Positions 7,460 through 16,258 of a stretch of 64,000 nt of DNA are shown here, in pieces (the stretch's first letter is position 1; the number at the start of each line of letters is the position of its first letter). A model generated the notes under the pieces. The model worked only from the letters and a program-made list of their open reading frames with translations. It did no database searches and was not told the origin of the DNA. The DNA comes from Acidovorax sp. NB1. GTDB taxonomy: Bacteria > Pseudomonadota > Gammaproteobacteria > Burkholderiales > Burkholderiaceae_C. Made by a program: the position numbers and the translations under genes. The stretch is from the NCBI RefSeq assembly GCF_005405905.1, contig NZ_BJHU01000026.1, positions 124,001-188,000 on the forward strand. Reading direction: 5' to 3'.

Positions 7460-8191
7460 CTATCTACGCATGCTGGAGAACGCCTCGAACTCCCAGCTGC
7501 GCATGGCCAAAAGCAGCGTGTAGCCCTCGCGCTCGCGTTCGGGCAGCTTCTGGTCGGCCAGGTGCTGCTGGGCGAAGTCCTGGGCCACGCGCTGCATGCG
7601 CTCCATGAAGGCGGGGGCCAGGCTGCGGCTGATGTTGCCGTGCACCAGCAGCACGCCTTCGCCCATGCCGTCAAAGCCGCCCGCAAAGTAGTCGAGCAGC
7701 GCGTGCTCGCGGAAGTAGTTCATCACTGGGCCATGCGGGCGCCAGCGGAAGGTCTTGGCCAGCTTGAGGCGGTAGCGGTTGAGCGGCCGCAGCTCGATGA
7801 TGCCGATGCGGTCGAGCTGCGCGAGGTACTTGATGCCCTCGGCCTCGGTGAGCCGGTAGGTGGTCACGACCTGCTCCAGCGTCCACTGGCTGAGCACGCA
7901 GATCGCCATCAGCAGCAGCTTCTTGTCGCCCACCACGGCCTTTTCCTGCTCCTGGCTCAGCTCCTTGAGCAGCGGCTGCGCATCGGCCACACGCCGCGCC
8001 AGGTCGGCAAAGTCCAGCGCCAGCGCGCGGCAGATGGCGTCGATGCGCGACAGCGGCATGTCGCCCTTGGCCAGCATGCGCTTGACGCTGGACTCGGCCA
8101 TGCCCAGCGCCTGGGCCAGGTCGGCGTAGGTCATCTGCGCGGTCTTGAGTTCTTTTTTCAGGGCGGTGACGAGGTCGGCGGTGGTGCTCAT
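7460..8191 (-). CDS. XRE-family HTH regulator with a long C-terminal domain
   Basis: 243 residues. An N-terminal HTH (KTAQMTYADLAQALGMAESSVKRMLAKGDMPLSRIDAICRAL, about 16-57) is followed by a winged-helix-like segment (LSQWTLEQVVTTYRLTEAEGIKYLAQLDRIGIIEL, about 101-135) and a C-terminal effector region of unknown type containing a GVLLVHGNIS stretch. Proteins of this shape are common in betaproteobacteria and uncharacterised. It is divergent from the CREST-type membrane gene, and three alternating heptamers in the intergenic region are a likely operator. Confidence 0.75.
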   Translation of the reverse strand: MSTTADLVTALKKELKTAQMTYADLAQALGMAESSVKRMLAKGDMPLSRIDAICRALALDFADLARRVADAQPLLKELSQEQEKAVVGDKKLLLMAICVLSQWTLEQVVTTYRLTEAEGIKYLAQLDRIGIIELRPLNRYRLKLAKTFRWRPHGPVMNYFREHALLDYFAGGFDGMGEGVLLVHGNISRSLAPAFMERMQRVAQDFAQQHLADQKLPEREREGYTLLLAMRSWEFEAFSSMRR

Positions 8192-8225
8192 GGCTGGGGG
8201 GCGTGGTGGTGGGCAGGGGCAGGCG

Positions 8226-8263
8226 TTGGGTATCGATTATCAATACCCAAAGTGTCTTGGGTA
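8226..8263. promoter_or_regulatory. Three alternating heptamers TTGGGTA / TACCCAA / TTGGGTA
   Basis: TTGGGTA at 8226-8232, its inverse TACCCAA at 8244-8250, and TTGGGTA again at 8257-8263. This gives two overlapping inverted repeats in the 154-bp gap between the XRE regulator (minus) and the CREST-type gene (plus). It is probably the binding site for the adjacent XRE protein. Confidence 0.6.
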
Positions 8264-8345
8264 GCCCTTTGTGCGACTTTTATGGGGCCCGGATGCGATG
8301 GCCTGCCCACACTGCGCGGCATTCCAACCCCGCAGGATTTCCGCC

Positions 8346-9188
8346 ATGTCCTTGTTTTCTTCCGCAACTCCTCTGCGCCGGACCGAGACCGGCCTGTTGC
8401 TGGGCGCCGCCGCCTTGTTCGCCCTGGCTGTCTGGGGGCCGGTGCTGCCAGCCAGCGAACACCAGCACGCGTTTGCCGACCAGCGTGCGTGGCTGGGGAT
8501 TCCTTACGCGCTCGATGTGCTGAGCAATCTGCCCTTTGCCCTGGCGGGCGTGTGGGGGCTGGCGGCGTTGCGACGGGCGGTGGGTCTGGACGTGGCCTCG
8601 CGGTGGCTGGCCGGGCTATTTTTTGCGGGGCTGCTGTGCACGGCCGCAGGATCGATGCTGTACCACGCACAGCCCGGCGATGCGGGCCTGCTGTGGGACC
8701 GGCTGGGGATAGTGCTGCCGTTTGCAGGCCTGCTGGGGCTGGCGGCGGCCAGCCGCGTGAGTGGACGTGCCGGTGGGGCCGCCGCTGGCACGGTGCTGGT
8801 TGCCGGGACGCTGGCCGTGGCCTGGTGGGCCCACACCGGCAATCTGATGCCTTGGGCCGTGGTGCAGCTGGGCGGCATGCTGGTGGTGCTGGCCCTGGCG
8901 TGCCTGCCCCGGCGCGATGGCGCCCTGGCCGTGCACCTGGGCGCGGTCATTGGCCTGTATGCCGTGGCCAAGCTGTTCGAGGCGGCGGACCACGCGGTGT
9001 TTGATGCCACCTACCAGGCGGTGTCGGGCCACAGCCTCAAGCACCTGTTTGCCGCTGGCGCGGCCTGGCCTGTTCTGACGGCCTTGGCGGCGCTGCACCC
9101 CCGCACGGCGCCGGGCGGGCCGCAGGTCACGTTGTTTGTGCAGAATGGCGCCCACGCCGTGGGTGTCGCCCGCAGTTCACGTGTGTGA
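8346..9188 (+). CDS. Seven-helix membrane protein of the CREST (alkaline ceramidase-like) superfamily
   Basis: 280 residues with about seven membrane helices. It carries the spaced polar residues of CREST hydrolases: a Ser in VLSNLPFA, His and Asp in MLYHAQPGDAGLLWDRLG, and a C-terminal HSLKH (HxxxH) preceded by an acidic/His segment AADHAVFDATYQ. Superfamily members are zinc-dependent amide hydrolases or receptors (alkaline ceramidase, PAQR). The bacterial substrate is unknown; sphingolipid or other lipid-amide cleavage is inference. The ATG at 8346 was chosen because the first membrane helix begins soon after it; an upstream GTG at 8271 would add 25 unlikely residues. Confidence 0.6.
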   Translation: MSLFSSATPLRRTETGLLLGAAALFALAVWGPVLPASEHQHAFADQRAWLGIPYALDVLSNLPFALAGVWGLAALRRAVGLDVASRWLAGLFFAGLLCTAAGSMLYHAQPGDAGLLWDRLGIVLPFAGLLGLAAASRVSGRAGGAAAGTVLVAGTLAVAWWAHTGNLMPWAVVQLGGMLVVLALACLPRRDGALAVHLGAVIGLYAVAKLFEAADHAVFDATYQAVSGHSLKHLFAAGAAWPVLTALAALHPRTAPGGPQVTLFVQNGAHAVGVARSSRV

Positions 9189-9243
9189 AGTGCGGGCGCG
9201 GAAAATTCCAACAAGCCAACCCATCGGAAACGAGGAGAAACGC

Positions 9244-11184
9244 ATGCATCCCGAAACCCCGTCCACCAGCCTGGCGCCAGCGCCCACGCACGAGGACCCG
9301 AACCAGTTTGCCCTGCTGCGCCAGCGGCGGTTTGCGCCGTTCTTCTGGACGCAGTTCTCCGGTGCGGCCAACGACAACCTGTTCAAGTTTGCGTTCACCG
9401 TGATGGTGACCTACCAGCTCAGCGTGGACTGGCTGCCGCCCGCCATGGCGGGGCTGGTGATTGGCGCGCTGTTCATCCTGCCGTTCCTGCTGTTCTCGGC
9501 CACCTCGGGCCAGCTCACCGACAAGTACGACAAGACGAAGATGATCCGCTTCGTGAAGAACATGGAGATCGCCATCATGCTGGTGGCTGCCGTGGGCTTC
9601 ATCGGCGGCAACATCCCCATCCTGCTGCTGTGCACCTTCCTCATGGGCGTGCACTCCACGCTGTTCGGCCCGGTCAAGTTTGCCTACATGCCCCAGGTGC
9701 TCAGCGAGCGCGAACTCACCGGTGGCAACGGCATGGTCGAGATGGGCACCTTTGTCGCCATCCTGCTGGGCAATGTGGCGGGGGGGCTGCTGGTGGCCAT
9801 TCCCGGCATCGGCCACACCACGGTGGCGGTGGCCTGCGTGGTGGCGGCGCTGATTGGGCGCGCGGTGGCGCATTTCATCCCCTCGGTGCCCGCCACCGAC
9901 CCGGGCCTGACCATCAACTGGAACCCCTTCACCGAAACCTGGCGCAACCTCAAGCTGGCGCACGGCAACATCGTGGTGTTCCGCTCGCTGCTGGGCATCA
10001 GCTGGATGTGGTTCTTTGGCGCGGTGTTCCTGAGCCAGTTCCCGAGCCTGGCCAAGAACGTGCTGCATGGCAACGAGCAGGTGGCTTCGCTGCTGCTGGT
10101 GGTTTTCTCCATCGGCATCGGCATCGGCTCGCTGCTGTGCGAGGTGCTGTCGCGCCGCCATGTCGAGATCGGGCTGGTGCCGCTGGGTGCCATCGGCATG
10201 AGCGTGTTCTCCATCGACCTGTACTTTGCCTCGCGCAGCCTGCCCGCGTCCGAGATCATTGGCCTGGCCGCCTTCATGGCCCAGGGCGCCCACTGGCGCG
10301 TGATGATGGACCTGCTGCTGCTCAGCCTGTTTGCGGGCCTGTACAGCGTGCCCATGTATGCGCTGATCCAGATGCGCAGCCAGCCCACGCACCGTGCGCG
10401 CATCATCGCGGCCAACAACATCCTCAACGCGCTGTTCATGATTGCCAGCTCGCTCATCGCCGGGGCCTTGCTGGGCGCGGGCTTCACGGTGCCGCAGATC
10501 TTTTTGTTCACCGGCATTGCCAATGCGGTGGTGGCGTTCTACATCTTCATGCTGGTGCCTGAGTACCTGCTGCGCTTTGTGGCCTGGGTGTCGTCGCGGT
10601 TTGTGTACCGCTTCAAGGTGCAGGGCGACGAGAACCTGCCTTCCGCAGGCGCTGCCATCCTGGCCTGCAACCATGTGAGTTTTGTGGATGCCGTGCTGCT
10701 CATGGCCGCGAGCCCACGCCCCATCTACTTTGTGATGGACCACCGCATCTTCCGCGTGCCCGTGCTGGGCTGGCTGTTCCGCCTGGCCAAGGCGATCCCG
10801 ATTGCGCCCTACAAGGAAGACCCGAAGACCTACGAAGCCGCCTTTGAGCGCGCAGCCCAGGTGCTGCGTGAGGGCGACCTGCTCGCCATCTTCCCCGAGG
10901 GCGGCATCACCAAGGACGGGCAGTTGCAGGAGTTCAAGGGCGGCATCATGAAGATCATCGAGCGCGCACGCGCCGAGGGCATCGAGGCGCCCGTGATCCC
11001 CATGGCGCTGACCAACCTGTGGGGCTCGTACTTCAGCCGCATTGAAAAAGGCGGCGCCATGGTGCGGCCGTTCCGCCGGGGCTTCTATAGCCGCGTGGGG
11101 CTGAATGTGGGCTCGGCCGTGGCACCGACCGAGGTGCAGCCCACGCTGCTGCGCGAGCGGGTGCAGAAGCTGCTGGTGGCCTGA
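9244..11184 (+). CDS. LplT-PlsC fusion: MFS lysophospholipid transporter with C-terminal acyltransferase
   Basis: 646 residues. The N-terminal 430 residues form an MFS transporter of the LplT type (FSGAANDNLFKFAF; SGQLTDKYDKTKMIR as the loop 2-3 motif; ANNILNALFMI), which flips lysophospholipids inward. The C-terminal PlsC domain has HX4D (NHVSFVD, H477 and D482) and FPEGG (550-554), so it should transfer an acyl chain to the lyso-lipid. E. coli splits this job between LplT and Aas; here the acyl-ACP synthetase half of Aas is absent and the protein ends after PlsC. The ATG at 9244 has a GAGGAGA ribosome binding site. It stands alone on the plus strand. Confidence 0.85.
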   Translation: MHPETPSTSLAPAPTHEDPNQFALLRQRRFAPFFWTQFSGAANDNLFKFAFTVMVTYQLSVDWLPPAMAGLVIGALFILPFLLFSATSGQLTDKYDKTKMIRFVKNMEIAIMLVAAVGFIGGNIPILLLCTFLMGVHSTLFGPVKFAYMPQVLSERELTGGNGMVEMGTFVAILLGNVAGGLLVAIPGIGHTTVAVACVVAALIGRAVAHFIPSVPATDPGLTINWNPFTETWRNLKLAHGNIVVFRSLLGISWMWFFGAVFLSQFPSLAKNVLHGNEQVASLLLVVFSIGIGIGSLLCEVLSRRHVEIGLVPLGAIGMSVFSIDLYFASRSLPASEIIGLAAFMAQGAHWRVMMDLLLLSLFAGLYSVPMYALIQMRSQPTHRARIIAANNILNALFMIASSLIAGALLGAGFTVPQIFLFTGIANAVVAFYIFMLVPEYLLRFVAWVSSRFVYRFKVQGDENLPSAGAAILACNHVSFVDAVLLMAASPRPIYFVMDHRIFRVPVLGWLFRLAKAIPIAPYKEDPKTYEAAFERAAQVLREGDLLAIFPEGGITKDGQLQEFKGGIMKIIERARAEGIEAPVIPMALTNLWGSYFSRIEKGGAMVRPFRRGFYSRVGLNVGSAVAPTEVQPTLLRERVQKLLVA

Positions 11185-11218
11185 GGGCCGCGAGCGCGAG
11201 CAACCGGCCCGGGAGGGC

Positions 11219-12217
11219 TCAGTCCGCCCGGATCTGCGCGCGCTGTGCAATGGCGCGCATGCGTGGCAACTCGTCTTCAATCTGCGCGAGCACGGCATCC
11301 CCGCTGGCATACGCTGGCTCCAGCCCTGCGGCAATGAGCTTGTTGCGGATCTCGGGGTCTGCCAGGGTGTCGGCCAGGGCCTTGTGCAGCTTGGCCTTGG
11401 CCTCTGGGGGCAGGCCCCGTGGTGCGACCACGGCCAGCCACGAATCGGCCGAGAACCCGGGGAAGCCACTTTCTGCCACCGTAGGTACGTCGGGCAGCTG
11501 CGTGGCCCGCGTAGCGCCCGTGACCGCAATGGCCTTGATCTTGCCCGCCTTGAGCTGCGGCAAGGCGGCCGCCACGGTGTCGATGGTGAACGGGATCTGC
11601 CCGCCCATCAGGTCGGCCATGGCGGGCGCGCTGCCCCGGTAGGGCACATGCATCAGCTTGATGCCGGTCGCCGACCAGGCCAGCTCGGCCGCAAAGTGCC
11701 CTGTGGTGCCGTTGCCGAACGAGCCGTACGAGAACTTGTCGGGCGTGCGCTGCACGGCGGCGATCAGCTGCCGGAGGTTGTTCACAGGCACATCGCGGTG
11801 GGCCAGCAGAATCAGCGGCACACGGGCGACCAGGCCCACGGGTTCGTAGCTTTTGATGGGGTCGTAGGGCAGCTTGGCGTTCAGCGCAGGGTTCACGGTG
11901 AAGGTCGAGCCGGAGCTGATCAACAGCGTGTAGCCATCGGCAGGCGCATTGGCCACATAGGCTGCGCCGACCACGGTGCCCGCGCCCGCCTTGTTTTCCA
12001 CCACGATGGGCTGGCCGAGCTGGTCACCCAGCTTCTTGCTGATGGTGCGGCCCACGATGTCCACGGCGCCCCCGGGCGGGAAGGGCACGACGAGCTGGAC
12101 CGGCTTGGCGGGATAGCTTTGGGCATGCGCGAGCCCCTGCGCGCCGAGTCCCAGCCCCGCGACGGCTGCCGCCACGAGGATCACGCTACGACGTCTGGCA
12201 AGCTGCAAACACTTCAT
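11219..12217 (-). CDS. Bug/TctC-family tripartite tricarboxylate transporter receptor
   Basis: 332 residues. A signal peptide ends near AHAQ (about residue 33), followed by the family motif YPAKPVQLVVPFPPGG and VVENKAGAGT, and later MHVPYRGSAPAMADLMGG. Such periplasmic receptors bind carboxylates or amino acids; no TctA/TctB membrane subunits occur in the window, so it is an orphan. It lies downstream of acdS on the same strand with a 124-nt gap and could be co-expressed with it, but a link to ACC uptake is speculation. Confidence 0.85.
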   Translation of the reverse strand: MKCLQLARRRSVILVAAAVAGLGLGAQGLAHAQSYPAKPVQLVVPFPPGGAVDIVGRTISKKLGDQLGQPIVVENKAGAGTVVGAAYVANAPADGYTLLISSGSTFTVNPALNAKLPYDPIKSYEPVGLVARVPLILLAHRDVPVNNLRQLIAAVQRTPDKFSYGSFGNGTTGHFAAELAWSATGIKLMHVPYRGSAPAMADLMGGQIPFTIDTVAAALPQLKAGKIKAIAVTGATRATQLPDVPTVAESGFPGFSADSWLAVVAPRGLPPEAKAKLHKALADTLADPEIRNKLIAAGLEPAYASGDAVLAQIEDELPRMRAIAQRAQIRAD

Positions 12218-12341
12218 GGGGGCTCCTTGTGATCGGGAAAGCGGGCGGGCTCCCGCCTTGTGGCCAGGGCCCCTTCGAACAGGCGCTCAGATCAACGACA
12301 GCCCGGCCAGCTGTGCCAGCCGTCGCTGCTCGCTGGACGCA

Positions 12342-13358
12342 TCAGCCGTTGCGAAAAAGAAAGCTGTAGGCGTTCAACGCCGGCACCCCTCCCAGGTGCG
12401 CGTAGAGCACGCGGGAGCCTTCGGGGAATTCGCCCTTGCGCACCATATCGATCATTCCGTGCATGGACTTGCCTTCGTACACCGGGTCGGTGAGCATGCC
12501 TTCCTGGCGTGCGCACAGGCGGATGGCTTCGAGCGTGCCTTCGTTGGGCAGGCCGTACTCGGGGCCGCCGTAGCGGGTGTCCAGCACCACGTCCTCGGCC
12601 GTGATGTCCTGGCCCAGCTCCACGAGCTTGGCGGTGTTCTGCGCGATGCGCAGGATCTGCGCGTGCGTCTGCGCGGGCTTGGCGGATGCGTCAATGCCAA
12701 TCACCTTGCGCGCCCGGCCGTCGGCCGCAAAGCCCACCACCATGCCCGCCTGCGTGCTGCCCGTGACCGAGCAGACCACGATGTAGTCGAACTGGAAGCC
12801 CAGTTCTTTTTCCTGCTGGCGCACCTCTTCGGCAAAGCCCGCAAAGCCCAGGCCGCCGTACGGGTGCTCGGAGCAGCCTGCGGGAATGGGGAAGGGCTTG
12901 CCACCCGCCTTCTTCACATCGTCCATAGCCTGCTCCCAGCTGGGGCGGATGCCGATGTCGAAGCCCGCCGCGTCCAGCCGCACGTCGGCACCCATGATGC
13001 GGCTCATCTCGATGTTGCCCACGCGGTCGTACACCGCGTCGGAGTAGTTGACCCAGTTCTCCTGCACCAGCACGCACTTCATGCCCAGGTGCGCGGCCAC
13101 GGCGGCCACCTGGCGCGTCTGGTTGGACTGGATGCCGCCGATGGACACCAGCGTGTCGTAGCCGCCTGCGATGGCTTCGGGGATGAGGTATTCGAGCTTG
13201 CGTGTCTTGTTGCCGCCGAAGGCGAGGCCCGAGTTGCAGTCCTCGCGCTTGGCATACAGGTGCACCTTGCCACCCAGGTGGGCCGACAGGCGCGGCAGCG
13301 CCGTGATGGGCGAGGGTCCGAAGGTGAGCGGGTGGCGGGCAAATTTCTGCAGGTTCAT
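12342..13358 (-). CDS. acdS: 1-aminocyclopropane-1-carboxylate (ACC) deaminase
   Basis: 338 residues, exactly the normal length. PLP-dependent enzyme that opens ACC, the plant ethylene precursor, to 2-oxobutyrate and ammonia in the cytoplasm. Key residues are in register: K51 (GGNKTRK) for PLP, S78 (IQSNQTRQ), Y294 and E295 (DPVYEGK) and L322 (HLGG). Glu295 and Leu322 separate true ACC deaminases from D-cysteine desulfhydrase homologues, so the assignment is firm. It is divergent from the Lrp-type regulator acdR, the standard arrangement in Burkholderiales. The trait is typical of plant-associated strains that lower ethylene in roots. Confidence 0.95.
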   Translation of the reverse strand: MNLQKFARHPLTFGPSPITALPRLSAHLGGKVHLYAKREDCNSGLAFGGNKTRKLEYLIPEAIAGGYDTLVSIGGIQSNQTRQVAAVAAHLGMKCVLVQENWVNYSDAVYDRVGNIEMSRIMGADVRLDAAGFDIGIRPSWEQAMDDVKKAGGKPFPIPAGCSEHPYGGLGFAGFAEEVRQQEKELGFQFDYIVVCSVTGSTQAGMVVGFAADGRARKVIGIDASAKPAQTHAQILRIAQNTAKLVELGQDITAEDVVLDTRYGGPEYGLPNEGTLEAIRLCARQEGMLTDPVYEGKSMHGMIDMVRKGEFPEGSRVLYAHLGGVPALNAYSFLFRNG

Positions 13359-13521
13359 GGCGTGTTCCGGTCAATGAAGAGGGGGCGCAAGCGGGGGGGG
13401 GCTTGCAGTGCCTTCATCGTAGAAAAACATGCGCATCAAGTGGTTGCAAAAATTGCTGTAATTTCGGTGTTTTAGTTTTCTGGAAGAGAATGAAAGCCAA
13501 AAATATTTCTTCAAATTATTT
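13359..13521. promoter_or_regulatory. acdS-acdR divergent promoter region
   Basis: This 163-bp gap holds a G-tract near acdS and an AT-rich half (about 13435-13520) with TTGCAAAAATTGCTGTAA and TTCTTCAAATTATTT just ahead of acdR. Lrp-type AcdR is known in other bacteria to bind such a region and activate acdS in response to ACC; the exact boxes cannot be fixed by eye. Confidence 0.5.
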
Positions 13522-14037
13522 ATGTGCGCAACAAAAGTTCGTGCCAAGAATGCGCCACAGGCTGATGTCTCAGCCGAGCTGGACCGCACCGACAAAACCA
13601 TCCTGCGGCAGTTGCAGCGTGATGCGTCGCTGTCCAACGTTGCGCTGGCCGAGAAGGTTCATCTGAGTCCTCCCGCCTGCTTGCGCCGCGTGGAGCGCCT
13701 CAAGCGCCTGGGCTTGATCGACAAGGTGGTGGCGCTGCTCAACCCCCAGGCCGTGGGGGCGGGCATGCTGGTGATGATTGGTGTGGTGCTGGACCGCTCC
13801 ACCCCCGAGTCATTTGCCGAGTTTGAAAAGGCCGCCGCCAAGATCTCGGGCTGCATGGAGTGCCATGTGGTCACTGGCGAGTTCGACTACTTCATGCTGG
13901 TGCGCACGCGCGACAGCGAGAGCTTCAACCGCCTGCACGCCGAGCAGCTGATCTATTTGCCGGGCGTGCGCCAGGTGCGTTCGTTCATGGTGCTGCGCAA
14001 CGTGCTGTCCACCACCGAGCTGCAGATGGCGGTGTAG
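13522..14037 (+). CDS. acdR: Lrp/AsnC-family regulator of ACC deaminase
   Basis: 171 residues. An N-terminal HTH (LDRTDKTILRQLQRDASLSNVALAEKVHLSPPACLRRVERLKRLGLI, about 20-65) is followed by the RAM ligand domain with GVVLDRSTPESFAEFEKA and CHVVTGEFDYFMLVRTRD. It matches AcdR/AcdB, the Lrp-like activator divergently transcribed from acdS, which senses ACC or leucine-type ligands. Position and domain order support the call; a generic Lrp paralogue is the only alternative. Confidence 0.85.
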   Translation: MCATKVRAKNAPQADVSAELDRTDKTILRQLQRDASLSNVALAEKVHLSPPACLRRVERLKRLGLIDKVVALLNPQAVGAGMLVMIGVVLDRSTPESFAEFEKAAAKISGCMECHVVTGEFDYFMLVRTRDSESFNRLHAEQLIYLPGVRQVRSFMVLRNVLSTTELQMAV

Positions 14038-14052
14038 CCGCCGTGGGTGGGT

Positions 14053-14976
14053 TCACTGCGCCCCGCGCAGCCGTCCCATCACCGCCGCCCAGGCCGGGCC
14101 GCCAAACACGTTGACCACCAGCCCAGCCATCAAAAGCCCGGCGCCTGCAAAGTGCACGGGCAGCAACTGCTCGCCAAACACCCACCAGCCTGTGGTCAGC
14201 CCCACCACGGGCACAAGCAGCGTGAAGGGCGCCACGCGGTTCACGGGGTAGCGCGACATAAGGTACGTCCACAACCCAAAGCCCAACAGGGTAGAAATCC
14301 ACGCGATGTAGGCCACAGCGGCCATGGATTGGAAGGACAGGTGTGACAAGGCTGCCCACACCGTGGCAGGCCCGTCCAGCAACAAGGACAGCGCCACAAA
14401 CGGCAGCGGCGCCACCACGCTGGACCAGACGATGAAGGCAAACTGGTTCATCGGCCCATAGCGCCCCACAGCGCGCGTGACGATATTGCCGCAGCCCCAC
14501 AGCGCAGCGGCCGCCACGGTCAGCGCAAAGCCCGCCAGCGGCATCGAGGCTCCATGTGCGCTGCCAATCAGCACCAGCCCGACACCCGCCAGCGCCAGGC
14601 CCGCGACCTGGTTGCCCTGCCATTTTTCGCGCAGCCACCAGGCGGCCAGCAGCAGCGTGAAGAACGATTGCGCCTGCAGCACCAGCGAGGCCAGGCCCGA
14701 CGGCATGCCGATGTGGATGGCGGTGAACAGCAGCGCAAACTGGCCCACGGCCATGGTCATGCCGTACAGCAGGTACAGCCTGAGTGGTACCTTGGGCGGC
14801 TTGACGAACAACAGCGCCGGAAAGGCCGCCAGCAGGTAGCGCAGCGCGCCCAGCAGCAGGGGCGGCACATCGGCCACCCCGACCTTGATGACGGCAAAGT
14901 TCAGCCCCCAGACAACGATGACAAGCAGGGCGAGGGCCAGGTCGCGAGGGCGCAGTGCAGTGTTCATGCCCTGCAT
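14053..14976 (-). CDS. EamA/DMT-family exporter (amino-acid efflux type)
   Basis: 307 residues with ten predicted membrane helices in two EamA repeats: LVIVVWGLNFAVIKVGV at the start and ALWGCGNIVTRAVGRYGP at the start of the second half. The sequence resembles E. coli EamA, the O-acetylserine/cysteine exporter, but substrate cannot be read from sequence. It converges with acdR. Two ATGs are possible (14976 and 14967), neither with a good ribosome binding site. Confidence 0.8.
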   Translation of the reverse strand: MQGMNTALRPRDLALALLVIVVWGLNFAVIKVGVADVPPLLLGALRYLLAAFPALLFVKPPKVPLRLYLLYGMTMAVGQFALLFTAIHIGMPSGLASLVLQAQSFFTLLLAAWWLREKWQGNQVAGLALAGVGLVLIGSAHGASMPLAGFALTVAAAALWGCGNIVTRAVGRYGPMNQFAFIVWSSVVAPLPFVALSLLLDGPATVWAALSHLSFQSMAAVAYIAWISTLLGFGLWTYLMSRYPVNRVAPFTLLVPVVGLTTGWWVFGEQLLPVHFAGAGLLMAGLVVNVFGGPAWAAVMGRLRGAQ

Positions 14977-15061
14977 TGTGAGCGGCCGCCGGGCAGGTGG
15001 CCGTGCGTTTCAGGACCGGCCTGGAACGAAAACGGACAAACCCGGGGGCGGCTTTGAAAAG

Positions 15062-16258
15062 TCAGATGGGCTCGACCGCGAAGCTCAGCCCCGCGTTGGT
15101 CTGCAACCGCGCAATCAGCGGGGCGCCCAGGGCAGGGGCCGTGGTCCAGATGCCGCCTGGGGTGCCGCTGGCATCCTGCAGCAGGCACACGGCGGCCTCG
15201 GTGATCATTTTGGAGGTGGAGCCGTAGCCCGGGTCGCGGTCACCCTTCACGCCCACGCGCAAGGCGTTGCCTGCGGCGTCGGTGCCCAGGAACAGCACGT
15301 CGTAGAACCCGTTTTCGCGTTCTTCGCGCGAAGGGCCTTCACCGGGCTTGGGGCCTTTGTCCGAACCCAGCGACTTGTCACCCGCCACCGCATTGGCGAT
15401 GGCTTCGCCCTTTTCGCCGGGGCCGGTGATGAGCATTTCGTCGTACACAAAATCAGTGCCGTAAGCGTGCTGCAGCAGGAAGTTGGAGCGGTGTACGTTG
15501 CGTGTGTTGATGGCGGCCATCACGAATGGCGCCACCCAGACGCCATCACCACCCACGGTGCCCAGGGCCTCGTCCACCATGGGCTTGTTGCCCGACGGCT
15601 GGCGCGGCCCTTCAAACCCTGGCGTGAGCGAAAACGGGTTCTTCAGCAGATCGAGCACGCCGGGGTTGGTGGCGGCTGCGGCCATGGTGGCCTTGAGGCT
15701 GGCAGCCGTGCCGCCCGAGAAGGTGCCCTTCATCTTGCGCACCCGGCCACGCACGCGGCTGGCAGGCTGGCCAAAGCGGGCCTTCATTTCGGTTTGCAGC
15801 AGGTACACGCCCAGGTCGAACGGGATCGAGTCGAACCCGCACGAGAACACGATGCGCGCGCCGCTGGCCTTCGCCGCAGCTTCGTAGGCATCGATCATCT
15901 GGCGCATCCAGGCGGGCTCGCCGCACAGGTCCACATAGTCCACCCCGGCCTGGGCGCAGGCGGCCACCAGTTCGTTGCCATACAGCTGGTACGGGCCCAC
16001 GGTGGTCAGCACCAGGCGCGTGGCGTCCATCAGCGCCTGCAGGCTGGCGGGGTTGCTGGTATCGGTCACGACCAGCGGGGTGTCGGCCGGGGCGCCCAGT
16101 TCGTCGCGCACGGCGGCAAGCTTTTCGGCGTTGCGCCCCCCCATGGCCCAGCGCAGGCCGCTGCCGGCGGGGTAGCGTTGCAGCAGGTATTCGACCACCA
16201 GGCGGCCCGTGAAGCCGGTGGCGCCGTGGACGACGAGGTCAAAGGGTTTCTGAGACAT
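15062..16258 (-). CDS. Saccharopine-dehydrogenase-like oxidoreductase (trans-acting enoyl reductase type)
   Basis: 398 residues. The N-terminal Rossmann motif FDLVVHGATGFTGRLVVEYLL and GGRNAEKLAAV are those of the saccharopine dehydrogenase/reductase family, followed by VLTTVGPYQLYGNELVAACAQAGVDYVDLCGE and CGFDSIPFDLGVYLL. Members outside lysine metabolism include the mycobacterial trans-acting enoyl reductase and eukaryotic SCCPDH; the bacterial role is unknown. The ATG at 16258 begins at the fold, so an upstream extension was dropped. Confidence 0.75.
   Translation of the reverse strand: MSQKPFDLVVHGATGFTGRLVVEYLLQRYPAGSGLRWAMGGRNAEKLAAVRDELGAPADTPLVVTDTSNPASLQALMDATRLVLTTVGPYQLYGNELVAACAQAGVDYVDLCGEPAWMRQMIDAYEAAAKASGARIVFSCGFDSIPFDLGVYLLQTEMKARFGQPASRVRGRVRKMKGTFSGGTAASLKATMAAAATNPGVLDLLKNPFSLTPGFEGPRQPSGNKPMVDEALGTVGGDGVWVAPFVMAAINTRNVHRSNFLLQHAYGTDFVYDEMLITGPGEKGEAIANAVAGDKSLGSDKGPKPGEGPSREERENGFYDVLFLGTDAAGNALRVGVKGDRDPGYGSTSKMITEAAVCLLQDASGTPGGIWTTAPALGAPLIARLQTNAGLSFAVEPI

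Noticed and set aside
9127..11529. Minus-strand open frame of about 800 codons
   Set aside because: It is the antisense shadow of the LplT-PlsC gene and shows no protein features; high GC gives long shadow frames.
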